Positions 8,442-15,538 of a stretch of DNA of 64,000 bases are shown here, piece after piece. Source of the DNA: Parasulfuritortus sp037439465 (lineage in GTDB: Bacteria > Pseudomonadota > Gammaproteobacteria > Burkholderiales > Thiobacillaceae); assembly GCA_037439465.1 (NCBI GenBank), contig JBBIVX010000005.1, forward strand, positions 1 through 64,000, given 5' to 3'. The first letter of the stretch is position 1. The number at the start of each line of letters is the position of its first letter. Below the pieces are notes generated by a model. That model saw only the letters and a program-made list of their open reading frames with translations. It made no database searches and was not told the DNA's origin. A program made the position numbers and the translations under genes.

Positions 8442-9797
8442 ATGTCGGACGGCAGGATTCTGCGTGACATAGGTATTCTGGAAAGCATCCTCGCCAGTGT
8501 CGACGAGGGCATCCTGATCGCCGAACCGAATGGCGTTGTGGTGTTCTGCAATGCCGCCGCGCGGCAGTTGCTGGAGATACCCGGCGCCAAACCCGTCGTG
8601 CAATTGAGTGACGTCGGCGGGGTGAATCTGAAACTGGCGATCACCCGCGGCCTGATTGACCTCGGCTACGGCGACGCGGTCAGCCGGCGGCAGAAGGAAA
8701 ACGTCGAGATGGAGCGCTGGCTCGACTTGCCGTCCGGCAGCCGCTGCTTCCGGCTGCGCACCGGATTGATCGAGCGTGAGCGGGCGACGCCCTACCGGCT
8801 CGTCACCCTGCGCGACATCACCGATCTCAAGCGCCTGCGCGAGGAGGCCGATGGCCTGCCGTCGCAGGATTTCATCACCCGCGATGCGCGCATGCAGGAG
8901 GTGCTGCGCAGCCTCAGGCAGGTGGCGCCGACCGAAGCCTATGTGCTGATGCAGGGCGAATCGGGCACCGGCAAGAATGTGCTGGTACGCCAGTTGCACC
9001 GGCTCAGCCCGCGCGCCGCGCGTCCTCTCATCGAGGCCAATTGCGCCGCCATCCCGGGCGATCTGCTCGAATCGGAGTTCTTCGGCCATGTGCGCGGCGC
9101 CTTCACCGGCGCCAGCGCCGACCGCGCCGGGCGTTTCGCTGCCGCGGACCACGGCACGCTGTTTCTCGACGAGGTCGGCGAGGTGCCGCTGCATTTGCAG
9201 GCCAAATTCCTCAAGGCCGTGCAGGAGCGGCGTTTCGAGCCTGTGGGAGCGAGCAGGAGCCAGACGGTGGACGTGCGCATCGTTTCCGCCTCCAACCGCA
9301 ATCTCAAAAACGCCGTCGACGCGCGCCAGTTCCGCGCCGATCTCTATTACCGGCTGTCGGTCATCACCTTGCACATCCCGCCCTTGCGCGAGCGCAAGGC
9401 AGACATCTCCCTGCTCATCGACCATTTCCTGGCGCGGCTTGCCCGGCGCGGCTACAGCAAGGCGGCGCTGGCGCACGAGGCGCTGCGCATGTTGATCGAG
9501 TATCCCTGGCCGGGCAACGTGCGCGAGCTGGAAAACGCCATGGAGCATGCGGTGATCTGCGCCATCGACGGTGCCATCCGTCCCGAGAGCCTGCCCCAGG
9601 ACATTCGCGCTTATCACGGGCAGGGCGTGATGCCGCGTGCCCCCGCCGCCGGCCAGGAGTCCGGCGATGGCCAGATGCGCGGGCAGATACTTTTTGCCCT
9701 CAAGCGCTGCGCGGGCAACAAGACGGCAGCGGCCAAGATGCTGGGTGTCGAGCGCACCACGCTCTGGCGGCGGATGCGCAGGCTCGGACTGGCCTGA
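8442..9797 (+). CDS. Sigma-54-dependent transcriptional activator with PAS domain
   Basis: The 451-residue regulator has an N-terminal PAS domain (~10-125, MSDGRILRDIG then a VVFCNAAARQLL segment). Its AAA+ ATPase domain carries Walker A GESGTGK (172-178), GAFTGA (219-224, the sigma-54 contact loop) and Walker B TLFLDEVGE. A C-terminal Fis-type helix-turn-helix ends in AAAKMLGVERTTLWRRMRRLGLA. The start is ATG 8442, which has a strong GGAGGAGG ribosome site at 8431-8438; the frame is open further upstream but has no comparable site. The targets are unknown. The gene lies 73 bp before the MFS gene in the same direction, but no convincing -24/-12 promoter was seen there. Bases 8504-8630 recur exactly at 1-127. 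Confidence 0.93.
   Translation: MSDGRILRDIGILESILASVDEGILIAEPNGVVVFCNAAARQLLEIPGAKPVVQLSDVGGVNLKLAITRGLIDLGYGDAVSRRQKENVEMERWLDLPSGSRCFRLRTGLIERERATPYRLVTLRDITDLKRLREEADGLPSQDFITRDARMQEVLRSLRQVAPTEAYVLMQGESGTGKNVLVRQLHRLSPRAARPLIEANCAAIPGDLLESEFFGHVRGAFTGASADRAGRFAAADHGTLFLDEVGEVPLHLQAKFLKAVQERRFEPVGASRSQTVDVRIVSASNRNLKNAVDARQFRADLYYRLSVITLHIPPLRERKADISLLIDHFLARLARRGYSKAALAHEALRMLIEYPWPGNVRELENAMEHAVICAIDGAIRPESLPQDIRAYHGQGVMPRAPAAGQESGDGQMRGQILFALKRCAGNKTAAAKMLGVERTTLWRRMRRLGLA
8504..8630. repeat. 127-bp exact direct repeat, internal copy
   Basis: Identical to bases 1-127. It lies inside the PAS-coding part of the sigma-54 activator, where it is in frame and continuous with the rest of the gene. 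This copy therefore looks like the intact one. Confidence 0.97.
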
Positions 9798-9855
9798 TTC
9801 CCGGCGGCTTGGCGGACTCGGCTCTTTGGCGGCGAGGCCGGGCCAGATGCTTAGG

Positions 9856-9871
9856 TATACTGGCCAGTATA
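9856..9871. promoter_or_regulatory. 16-bp perfect palindrome over the MFS start codon
   Basis: TATACTGGCCAGTATA reads the same on both strands, and its last base is the A of the ATG at 9871. A 7-base direct repeat ATGCTTA brackets it (9847 and 9871). The position suits a repressor operator that would block transcription or translation of the MFS-TauE genes. The spacing (N8 between TATA arms) differs from the ArsR-like sites at 18002 and 18377, so a different regulator is likely. Confidence 0.5.
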
Positions 9872-11055
9872 TGCTTAAGTCGATCCTCTCCCTCCCACGC
9901 ACCGTCTGGCTGATCGGTCTCATCAGCCTCCTCAACGACTCGGCCTCGGAGATGATCTATCCGCTGGTGCCACTCTATCTGGCCTCGGTGCTGATGGCGG
10001 GGCCGCGCGCGCTGGGCATCATCGAGGGCATCGCCGAGGCCACGGCGAGCCTGTTGAAGCTGTTCTCCGGCGTGCTCGTCGACCGTACCCGCCGCGCCAA
10101 GCCCTGGGTGGTGGCCGGTTATGCCATGGCCGGCTTCGCCCGGCCGCTGATCGCCTTTGCCGTGAGCTGGCCGGGCGTGCTGTTGCTGCGTTTCGCCGAT
10201 CGCGTGGGCAAGGGGCTGCGCACCTCGCCGCGTGATGCCCTGCTGGCGGGCAGCGTGAACCCCGATGTGCGCGGTCTCGCCTTTGGGCTGCATAGGGCCA
10301 TGGACAATGCCGGCGCGGTGGTGGGACCGCTCACCGCCGCCTTGTTGCTGGGGCTGGGTTGGCCGCTGCGCGACGTCATACTGTTCGCCTTCCTGCCCGC
10401 TGTGCTCTGCCTCTTCATGGCGCTGATGCTCAAGGAGCCGGCCCAGGATGGCATGCCTTCGCTTAAACCGCCGTTCAGCTGGCGGATGCATGGGCTGCCA
10501 ACGGCCTTCAAGCGTTATCTGCTGGTGCTCGCCCTGTTCACACTGGGCAACTCGTCCAACATGTTCCTGCTCTTGCGGGCGCGCGAATTGGGCCTGGCCG
10601 AGGCGCAGGTGGCGCTGGCCTGGGCGGCGGTGTCGGCCATAGCCATGCTCTTTTCGACACCGCTTTCGGCGTTGTCTGACCGGCTGGGGCGAACCCGCCT
10701 GCTGGTCACAGGCTGGCTGGCGTATGGCCTCTTCTACCTCGGCCTCGGGCTCATGCCGCCGGGCACGGCATGGCTGTTGTACACCTTGTTCGCTTTTTAC
10801 GGCATCTTCATGGCGGCCACCGAGGGCGTGGAAAAGGCCCTGGTCGCCGACCTTGCCCCGAAAGAGCTGATCGGTACCGCCTACGGCTGGTTCAACCTGA
10901 CGGCAGGCTTGCTGTTGCTGCCCGCGTCGCTGATTTTCGGCGAACTCTATCAGCAGGTCGGGGCGTTCCCCGCCTTCGTCTTCTCGGCCGCCTGCGCCCT
11001 GACGGCGGCGGCATTGTTGCCTTGGTGGGCATTGACCGCCGGCCGCGAAGCATGA
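9871..11055 (+). CDS. Major facilitator superfamily transporter
   Basis: The 394-residue membrane protein has about 12 hydrophobic segments. It carries the MFS loop motif RFADRVGKGLRTSPRDALLAGS after helix 4 and a second-half motif SDRLGRTRLL. ATG 9871 is used because the N-terminus then begins just before helix 1 (SLPRTVWLIGLISLLNDSASEMIYPL); ATG 9847 is an alternative. It overlaps the TauE/SafE gene by 4 bp (ATGA), so the two are co-translated. The substrate is unknown. Its place opposite an arsenic operon suggests export of a metalloid or small toxic compound, but it lacks the GAPDH partner expected for ArsJ. Confidence 0.85.
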   Translation: MLKSILSLPRTVWLIGLISLLNDSASEMIYPLVPLYLASVLMAGPRALGIIEGIAEATASLLKLFSGVLVDRTRRAKPWVVAGYAMAGFARPLIAFAVSWPGVLLLRFADRVGKGLRTSPRDALLAGSVNPDVRGLAFGLHRAMDNAGAVVGPLTAALLLGLGWPLRDVILFAFLPAVLCLFMALMLKEPAQDGMPSLKPPFSWRMHGLPTAFKRYLLVLALFTLGNSSNMFLLLRARELGLAEAQVALAWAAVSAIAMLFSTPLSALSDRLGRTRLLVTGWLAYGLFYLGLGLMPPGTAWLLYTLFAFYGIFMAATEGVEKALVADLAPKELIGTAYGWFNLTAGLLLLPASLIFGELYQQVGAFPAFVFSAACALTAAALLPWWALTAGREA

Positions 11056-11930
11056 CTCTTTGGCACCAATTTTCCGCCTCCGGTGTGGAAACCTGGCTCT
11101 GGCTGCCGCCCCTGGCCGCCATGGTCATTGCCTTCTTCACCAGCATGGTCGGCGTCTCCGGGGCCTTCCTGCTGGTGCCGTTCCAGCTCTCCGTGCTCGG
11201 CTTCGCCAGCCCGGCGGCCTCGGCCACCAACCTGGTGTTCAATCTGGTCGCCATCCCCGGCGGCATGTACCGCTACTGGCGTGAGAGCCGCCTGTTCTGG
11301 CCGCTCGCCCTGGCGGTCACCCTGGGCGGCGCGCCAGGCACCTTCGCCGGGGCCTGGCTGCGCACCCACTGGCTGGCCGAGCGGGCCAGGTTCGAATATT
11401 TCGTCGCCGTCATCTTGATCTACCTGGCCTGGCGCCTGCTGGCCGACCTCCGCCGCCGCGGCGCCGCCGCGCCGGCGCACGAGCCGGTGCGCCTGCTGAC
11501 TTGGGACTGGCATGAGATCCGCTTCGCGCAGGGCGAACACGAGTACACCTTCGCGGTGCCCTCGATGCTGGGCTTTTCCTTCCTGGTCGGGGTGATCGGC
11601 ACCGCCTACGGCATCGGCGGCGGCTCCTTCATGGTGCCGCTTTGCCTGGCCTTCTACGGCCTGCCGGTGCATGCCATCGCCGGGGCGACGCTCACCGCGA
11701 CCTTCCTGACCTCCGGCATTGCCCTCGCCGCCTATGTCTGGCTGCCGGCGCCGGCCGGTGTGGCGGCCCGGCCGGACTGGTGGTTGGGCCTCGCCTTCGG
11801 CGTCGGCGGTCTGGTCGGCGCCTACCTCGGCGCGCGTTGCCAGCGCCGGGTGCCGCAACACCTGCTCAAGGGTTTCCTGGCCCTGCTGCTATCCGGCCTG
11901 GCGTTGCGCTATGTCTGGCCGGGAACCTGA
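11052..11930 (+). CDS. TauE/SafE family sulfite/anion exporter
   Basis: The 292-residue product has two repeated halves of about four membrane helices each, typical of the TauE/SafE (DUF81) family, which exports sulfite, sulfoacetate and related anions. The conserved Gly-rich motifs MVGVSGAFLLVPF and GTAYGIGGGSFMVPL occur at equivalent places in the two halves. A hydrophilic loop of about 50 residues separates them. The gene starts inside the MFS stop (ATGA overlap). Context suggests removal of a sulfur or metalloid oxyanion; the true substrate is not shown. Confidence 0.85.
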   Translation: MTLWHQFSASGVETWLWLPPLAAMVIAFFTSMVGVSGAFLLVPFQLSVLGFASPAASATNLVFNLVAIPGGMYRYWRESRLFWPLALAVTLGGAPGTFAGAWLRTHWLAERARFEYFVAVILIYLAWRLLADLRRRGAAAPAHEPVRLLTWDWHEIRFAQGEHEYTFAVPSMLGFSFLVGVIGTAYGIGGGSFMVPLCLAFYGLPVHAIAGATLTATFLTSGIALAAYVWLPAPAGVAARPDWWLGLAFGVGGLVGAYLGARCQRRVPQHLLKGFLALLLSGLALRYVWPGT

Positions 11931-11981
11931 GCCAGGCTATTCCGGTCACTGTGTTCCAACATGCCAGGACGAGTTGACGCG

Positions 11982-12701
11982 ATGAAAAAACTGATCGGCT
12001 TCGGTGAAACCATGGCAGGCTACGACGTGCCGGTGCTGGACGAGCGTGAGGTGCGCGCGGCGGCCGGCATCCTGTTCTTCTTCGCCTTGGTGTCGTTCAT
12101 GAACGCCTGGCTGATGGGCAATTTCCGCCTGACGCGGATCTTCGTGGTCGCCTTCCTGATCGACTTCGCCATCCGCCTCTTCATCAACCCGCGCTACGCG
12201 CCAAGCATGATTCTTGGCCGTTTCGCCGTGCGCAGGCAAGCGCCGGAATGGGCCGGCGCGCCGCAGAAGCGCTTCGCCTGGGCGGTCGGCTTCGCGCTCG
12301 CCGTGGTCATGTTCTACCTGATCGTGATCGAGCGAGTGATCGGACCGGTCAACCTGCTGGTCTGCGCCGCCTGCCTGACCCTGATGTTCTTCGAGAGCGC
12401 CTTCGGCATTTGCCTGGCGTGCAAGGTCTATAACCGGTTCACCCGCAACACGGCGCAGCATTGTCCGGGCGGCGTCTGCGCGATCGACGTCAAACCGCCG
12501 GGCCGGTCGCTGGGTCTGGGCCATGCTGCCATCGTTGCTGCCTTCTTGGGCACGATGGCGTTCATCGGCGCACGCGTCTTTCCGCCGGTCGGCGCGGTCG
12601 CCGCCCCGGCGCCGGCCGTCAATCCAGACTGCATCCCGCCCGACTGGGCCGTGAAGATGGGCCACGCCGAGATGTGGAAATTGCATCACAACTGCAAATG
12701 A
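11982..12701 (+). CDS. DUF4395 family membrane protein
   Basis: The 239-residue product matches DUF4395, with about four membrane helices. Its signature is the Cys-containing block CAACLTLMFFESAFGICLACKVY and then CPGGVC. ATG 11982 (MKKLIGFGETMAGYDVPVLDERE) is preferred over ATG 11961 because a GGACGAG purine run lies upstream. The family has no defined role but often sits beside thioredoxin or rhodanese-like genes. A C-terminal tail after helix 5 contains a further Cys pair. It is followed closely by a secreted thioredoxin-like gene, so a periplasmic thiol function is a reasonable inference. Confidence 0.8.
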   Translation: MKKLIGFGETMAGYDVPVLDEREVRAAAGILFFFALVSFMNAWLMGNFRLTRIFVVAFLIDFAIRLFINPRYAPSMILGRFAVRRQAPEWAGAPQKRFAWAVGFALAVVMFYLIVIERVIGPVNLLVCAACLTLMFFESAFGICLACKVYNRFTRNTAQHCPGGVCAIDVKPPGRSLGLGHAAIVAAFLGTMAFIGARVFPPVGAVAAPAPAVNPDCIPPDWAVKMGHAEMWKLHHNCK

Positions 12702-12709
12702 GGACCGAG

Positions 12710-13111
12710 ATGAGACGCAGATACTTCCTGGCAGCGTTGGCGGCAACTTTCCTGACCGGTGGTCACGCGCTGGCCGCGCCACCCACGGTCGAGATCGTCG
12801 CCATGGCGCATCCTCCCATCGTCGCTGCCCTGGCCTCGCTGCGTGCCTGGCTGGCCAGCCAGGGCAAGAAGCTGAAGGTGGTCGAGATCGATGCCGAGAG
12901 CGCAGGCGGAGTCAAAAGGCTGCAAGAAATCGGCCTGCGCGGCCATGTTCCGGTCGTCGTCCTGGTCGATGGCAAGTATCGCCATGGCCTCAAGGATGGA
13001 CGGCAGGTCGAGTTCGTCAACTTCCCCAACATCGAGGGCGCGCCGCCGGCGGTGCGCGGTGACTGGACGACGGCCGACGTGCAGGTGGTGTTGAGTGCGC
13101 GGATGAAATAG
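12710..13111 (+). CDS. Secreted thioredoxin-fold protein without CxxC
   Basis: The 133-residue product has a signal peptide (residues 1-22, ending GHALA). Its body has the beta-alpha-beta start of a thioredoxin fold (VEIVAMAHPPIVAALASLR), a central KLKVVEIDAES strand and a cis-Pro-like GHVPVVVLVDG. The position of the redox CxxC is occupied by MAHPP and there is no Cys pair, so it cannot do thiol-disulfide exchange in the usual way. ATG 12710 is chosen because GAGGA precedes it; ATG 12698 overlaps the DUF4395 stop. It ends 2 bp before the convergent minus-strand thioredoxin gene. Function unknown. Confidence 0.7.
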   Translation: MRRRYFLAALAATFLTGGHALAAPPTVEIVAMAHPPIVAALASLRAWLASQGKKLKVVEIDAESAGGVKRLQEIGLRGHVPVVVLVDGKYRHGLKDGRQVEFVNFPNIEGAPPAVRGDWTTADVQVVLSARMK

Positions 13112-13113
13112 GG

Positions 13114-13347
13114 CTAGCCCAGCCAGCCCTCGATTTTCTTCCGGTCTGGCACGCCGCCGGCGTGCACCACCTGGCCGTCGATCACCACGCCCGGCGTCGA
13201 CATGACGCCGTAGCCGAGGATGGCGGCCATGTCGGTGACCTTCTCCAGATCGATGGCGATGCCCTTGGCGGCAGCGACCTCCTGGATCAGCCTGGCGGTG
13301 GTTTCGCAGTTGCGGCAGCCGCTGCCGAGTACTTTGATCTGTTTCAT
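13114..13347 (-). CDS. Small thioredoxin-family redox protein
   Basis: This 77-residue protein belongs to the small archaeal-type thioredoxin family (redox-active disulfide protein 2). It has a CxxC at Cys11/Cys14 (GSGCRNC) and a cis-Pro in MSTPGVVIDG. It is the last gene of the arsenic operon, 3 bp after arsM. Relatives are common in arsenic operons and may deliver electrons to ArsC or ArsM. Here that role is inference from position. Confidence 0.85.
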   Translation of the reverse strand: MKQIKVLGSGCRNCETTARLIQEVAAAKGIAIDLEKVTDMAAILGYGVMSTPGVVIDGQVVHAGGVPDRKKIEGWLG

Positions 13348-13350
13348 GAC

Positions 13351-14145
13351 TTACTCCGGTTTGATCGCTTCGATATTGGCCGAGGCGATGTAGTCTTCGA
13401 CGCCGCGCCCCGGCGCCCACTGGGCGATGTAGTCGCGGCTGGCGTCCTTGGGCGCGATCCGGGTGTTGGCGAAGCCGGCGGCTTCCAGCATTGCGGTGAG
13501 CGCGGGTACATCGACGGCGCCGGCGACGCAGCCGGTGTAGAAGGCGATTTCCGCTTTCATTTCGGCTGGCAATTCGGCGGTGAGCACGATGTCGGAGATG
13601 GCCAGGCGGCCGCCCGGCTTCAGCACCCGCATGGCATCGCGGAACACCTGGGCCTTGTCGGGCGACAGGTTGATCACGCAATTGGAAATGATGACGTCGA
13701 TGCTGGCGTCGGCGACCGGCAGGTGCTCGATCTCGCCGAGACGGAACTCGACGTTGGCGTAGCCGCCTTTCTGCGCATTGGCGCGCGCCCTGGAGAGCAT
13801 GTCCGGGGTCATGTCGACGCCGATGACGCGGCCGGTTTCACCGACTGCGAGGGCGGCCAGGAAGCAGTCGAAGCCGGCGCCGCTGCCCAGGTCGAGCACG
13901 GTCTCGCCCGGCTTCAGCGCGGCGATGGCCTGCGGGTTGCCGCAGCCGAGGCCGAGGTTGGCGCCTCCCGGCACGATGGCGGTGTCGGCCGCACTGTAGC
14001 CGATGCCCTGCGACAGAATGTCGGCGCCGGCGGTCGCGCCGGGCGTGCAGCAGCTCGGCCCGCAGCCGCAGCCGCCGGCCTGGGCGATGGCGCCGTAGGC
14101 CTCGCGCACCTGCTGGCGGACTTTGTCATGTTCGCTGGCGTTCAT
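13351..14145 (-). CDS. arsM: Arsenite S-adenosylmethionine methyltransferase
   Basis: The 264-residue protein methylates arsenite using S-adenosylmethionine. The SAM-binding motif LDLGSGAGFDCFLAA, GVDMTPDML and IISNCVINLS (a conserved arsenic-binding Cys) match ArsM, and the C-terminal third is the ArsM-specific region. The N-terminus has a Cys cluster (GGCGCGPSCCTPG) that could hold arsenic or receive it from a partner. The neighbouring 108-residue protein ends in a very similar CCTP motif. The gene lies inside the arsR-arsC-acr3 operon, so it should be induced by arsenite. Confidence 0.94.
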   Translation of the reverse strand: MNASEHDKVRQQVREAYGAIAQAGGCGCGPSCCTPGATAGADILSQGIGYSAADTAIVPGGANLGLGCGNPQAIAALKPGETVLDLGSGAGFDCFLAALAVGETGRVIGVDMTPDMLSRARANAQKGGYANVEFRLGEIEHLPVADASIDVIISNCVINLSPDKAQVFRDAMRVLKPGGRLAISDIVLTAELPAEMKAEIAFYTGCVAGAVDVPALTAMLEAAGFANTRIAPKDASRDYIAQWAPGRGVEDYIASANIEAIKPE

Positions 14146-14155
14146 GGCGCGCGCC

Positions 14156-14482
14156 TCAGCAACAGGACTGGCCGGACTTGGTCGGCGTGCAGCAGGCGCC
14201 GCCGCTTCCCGCCACGGCGATGTTGGCGAACGGGTCCGGTTTGAGCTTCGGCTTGGCCGGCGGCATGGCTTCGGCGTAGGCCTCGTCGAACTTCGCGTCC
14301 ATCTGCTCGGAGGCCTCGTCGCGGATGTGGCGGGCGATTTCGATCACGGCGTCGATCTGTTCCCTGGCGACGCCGTAGCCCTTGAGCCGGTCGACTTGGC
14401 ACAGGCCCTGTTTCGGATGGTTGGCGGCGATGTTGGCGGCCAGGGAAACCAGGGCCACGATGGAGGGGTGCAGGTCGCTCAT
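14156..14482 (-). CDS. Small protein with Cys-rich tail in arsenic operon
   Basis: The 108-residue product has a helical N-terminal part (HPSIVALVSLAANIAANHPKQ, then EQIDAVIEIARHIRDEA) that faintly resembles the AhpD/carboxymuconolactone decarboxylase fold, and a tail with two CC pairs (GGACCTPTKSGQSCC). Start ATG 14482 overlaps the permease stop by 4 bp, which settles the start against longer options. The CCTP motif is shared with the N-terminus of ArsM encoded next. A role in binding or passing As(III) is plausible but unproven. I know no named family. Confidence 0.7.
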   Translation of the reverse strand: MSDLHPSIVALVSLAANIAANHPKQGLCQVDRLKGYGVAREQIDAVIEIARHIRDEASEQMDAKFDEAYAEAMPPAKPKLKPDPFANIAVAGSGGACCTPTKSGQSCC

Positions 14483-15441
14483 AGATAGCTCCTCAGTGCA
14501 TTGAAGGATACGCCGACCAGCACGAAGGCGACGGCGAGGTAGGCGGCGAAAATGGCGAGCAGGGGCCATTTGGCCACGCGGCGCAATATCAGCATCTCCG
14601 GCAGGGAAAGGGCGATGACGGCCATCATGAAGGCCAGCACGGTGCCGACCGGGACGCCCTTGCCGAGCAGCGCTTCGGCGACCGGGATGATGCCGACCGC
14701 GTCGGAATACATGGGCACCCCGGCCAGCACGGCGACCCCCACCGACAGCACCGAGCCGTCGCCGGCGATCCTGGCCACGAAGTCGGCCGGCACGTAGCCG
14801 TGGATGAGCGCGCCGACGCCGACGCCGATCAGGACGTATTTCCAGATCCGCCCGACGATCTGGCGCACCTCGTTCCAGGCGTAGTCGTGGCGCGCACGCA
14901 GGCTGGTGTCGGCCTCTGTGGCTTGGGCCTCGCCCATGCGGATTTTCCAGACGTAGTCCTCGACCCAGCGTTCCAGTTTGAAGGCTTGCAGGATGTAGCC
15001 GCCGGCAAAGGCGATGGAGAGACCGGTCGCTACATAGATCAGCGTCATCTGCCAGCCGATCACTCCGGCCAGGACCACCACCGCGACCTGGTTCACCATC
15101 GGGCTGGCAATGAGGAAGGACAGGGTCACGCCGAGCGGGATGCCGGCCTCGACGAAGCCGATGAACAGCGGGATCGACGAGCAGGAGCAGAATGGCGTCA
15201 CCGCGCCCAGCCCCACAGCCAACAAGCGGGCGCCGGGGCCGCTGCGCCCCTTCATCAGGGCGCGCACCCGCTCCGGCGTGAGCAACGCGCGCAGCCAGCC
15301 CATCAGGTAGATCACCGTGGTCAGCAGGAGCAGGATCTTCGCCACGTCCATGACGAAGAAATGCAGGGCGGCGCCGGCCGGCGAGTCGGGCGACAGGCCG
15401 GCGAGATTAAAGACAAGGTGGCTGGCGAGGGCGTCGAACAT
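14479..15441 (-). CDS. Permease of the ArsP/DUF318 family
   Basis: The 320-residue membrane protein has about eight helices and the family signature VTPFCSCSSIPLF with Cys85 and Cys87, followed by GFVEAGIPLGVTLSFLIASPMVN. A second-half counterpart is GVPMYSDAVGIIPVAEALL. ArsP proteins export trivalent methylated or aromatic arsenicals, which would fit the arsM gene two steps downstream. Some relatives carry other cargoes. It overlaps the next gene by 4 bp. A dispersed palindromic element lies between it and the upstream metallo-beta-lactamase-fold gene. Confidence 0.85.
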   Translation of the reverse strand: MFDALASHLVFNLAGLSPDSPAGAALHFFVMDVAKILLLLTTVIYLMGWLRALLTPERVRALMKGRSGPGARLLAVGLGAVTPFCSCSSIPLFIGFVEAGIPLGVTLSFLIASPMVNQVAVVVLAGVIGWQMTLIYVATGLSIAFAGGYILQAFKLERWVEDYVWKIRMGEAQATEADTSLRARHDYAWNEVRQIVGRIWKYVLIGVGVGALIHGYVPADFVARIAGDGSVLSVGVAVLAGVPMYSDAVGIIPVAEALLGKGVPVGTVLAFMMAVIALSLPEMLILRRVAKWPLLAIFAAYLAVAFVLVGVSFNALRSYL

Positions 15442-15464
15442 TAGTCGATTACCGATCAGGCACC

Positions 15465-15530
15465 GTCGTTCCCGCGCAGGCGTGAACCCAGAAAATGCAA
15501 CTGGATGCCCGCCTGCGCGGGCATGACGAC
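15465..15530. repeat. Dispersed palindromic repeat element
   Basis: Two arms, around CCCGCGCAGGCG at the left and CGCCTGCGCGGG at the right, face each other over a short spacer with CCAG/CTGG-like inner ends and GTCGTT/ATGACGAC outer ends. This is the usual form of intergenic REP/MITE-like elements in beta- and gammaproteobacteria. A decayed half-copy lies at 36006-36057. Confidence 0.6.
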
Positions 15531-15538
15531 ATTACTCA

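Noticed and set aside
8357..8470. Short open frame starting MMTRIEQ before the sigma-54 gene
   Set aside because: It overlaps the strong ribosome site of the regulator and has no recognisable features.
9798..9870. Sigma-54 promoter before the MFS gene
   Set aside because: Candidate GG/GC pairs match the consensus poorly outside the core bases.
6726..9935. Very long open frame on the minus strand opposite the GGDEF-EAL and sigma-54 genes
   Set aside because: High GC content keeps the antisense frame open; its product has no family features, while the plus strand has clear domains throughout.
9871..11055. Assignment of the MFS gene as arsJ
   Set aside because: arsJ is normally paired with a GAPDH gene, which is absent, and the sequence does not clearly favour it.
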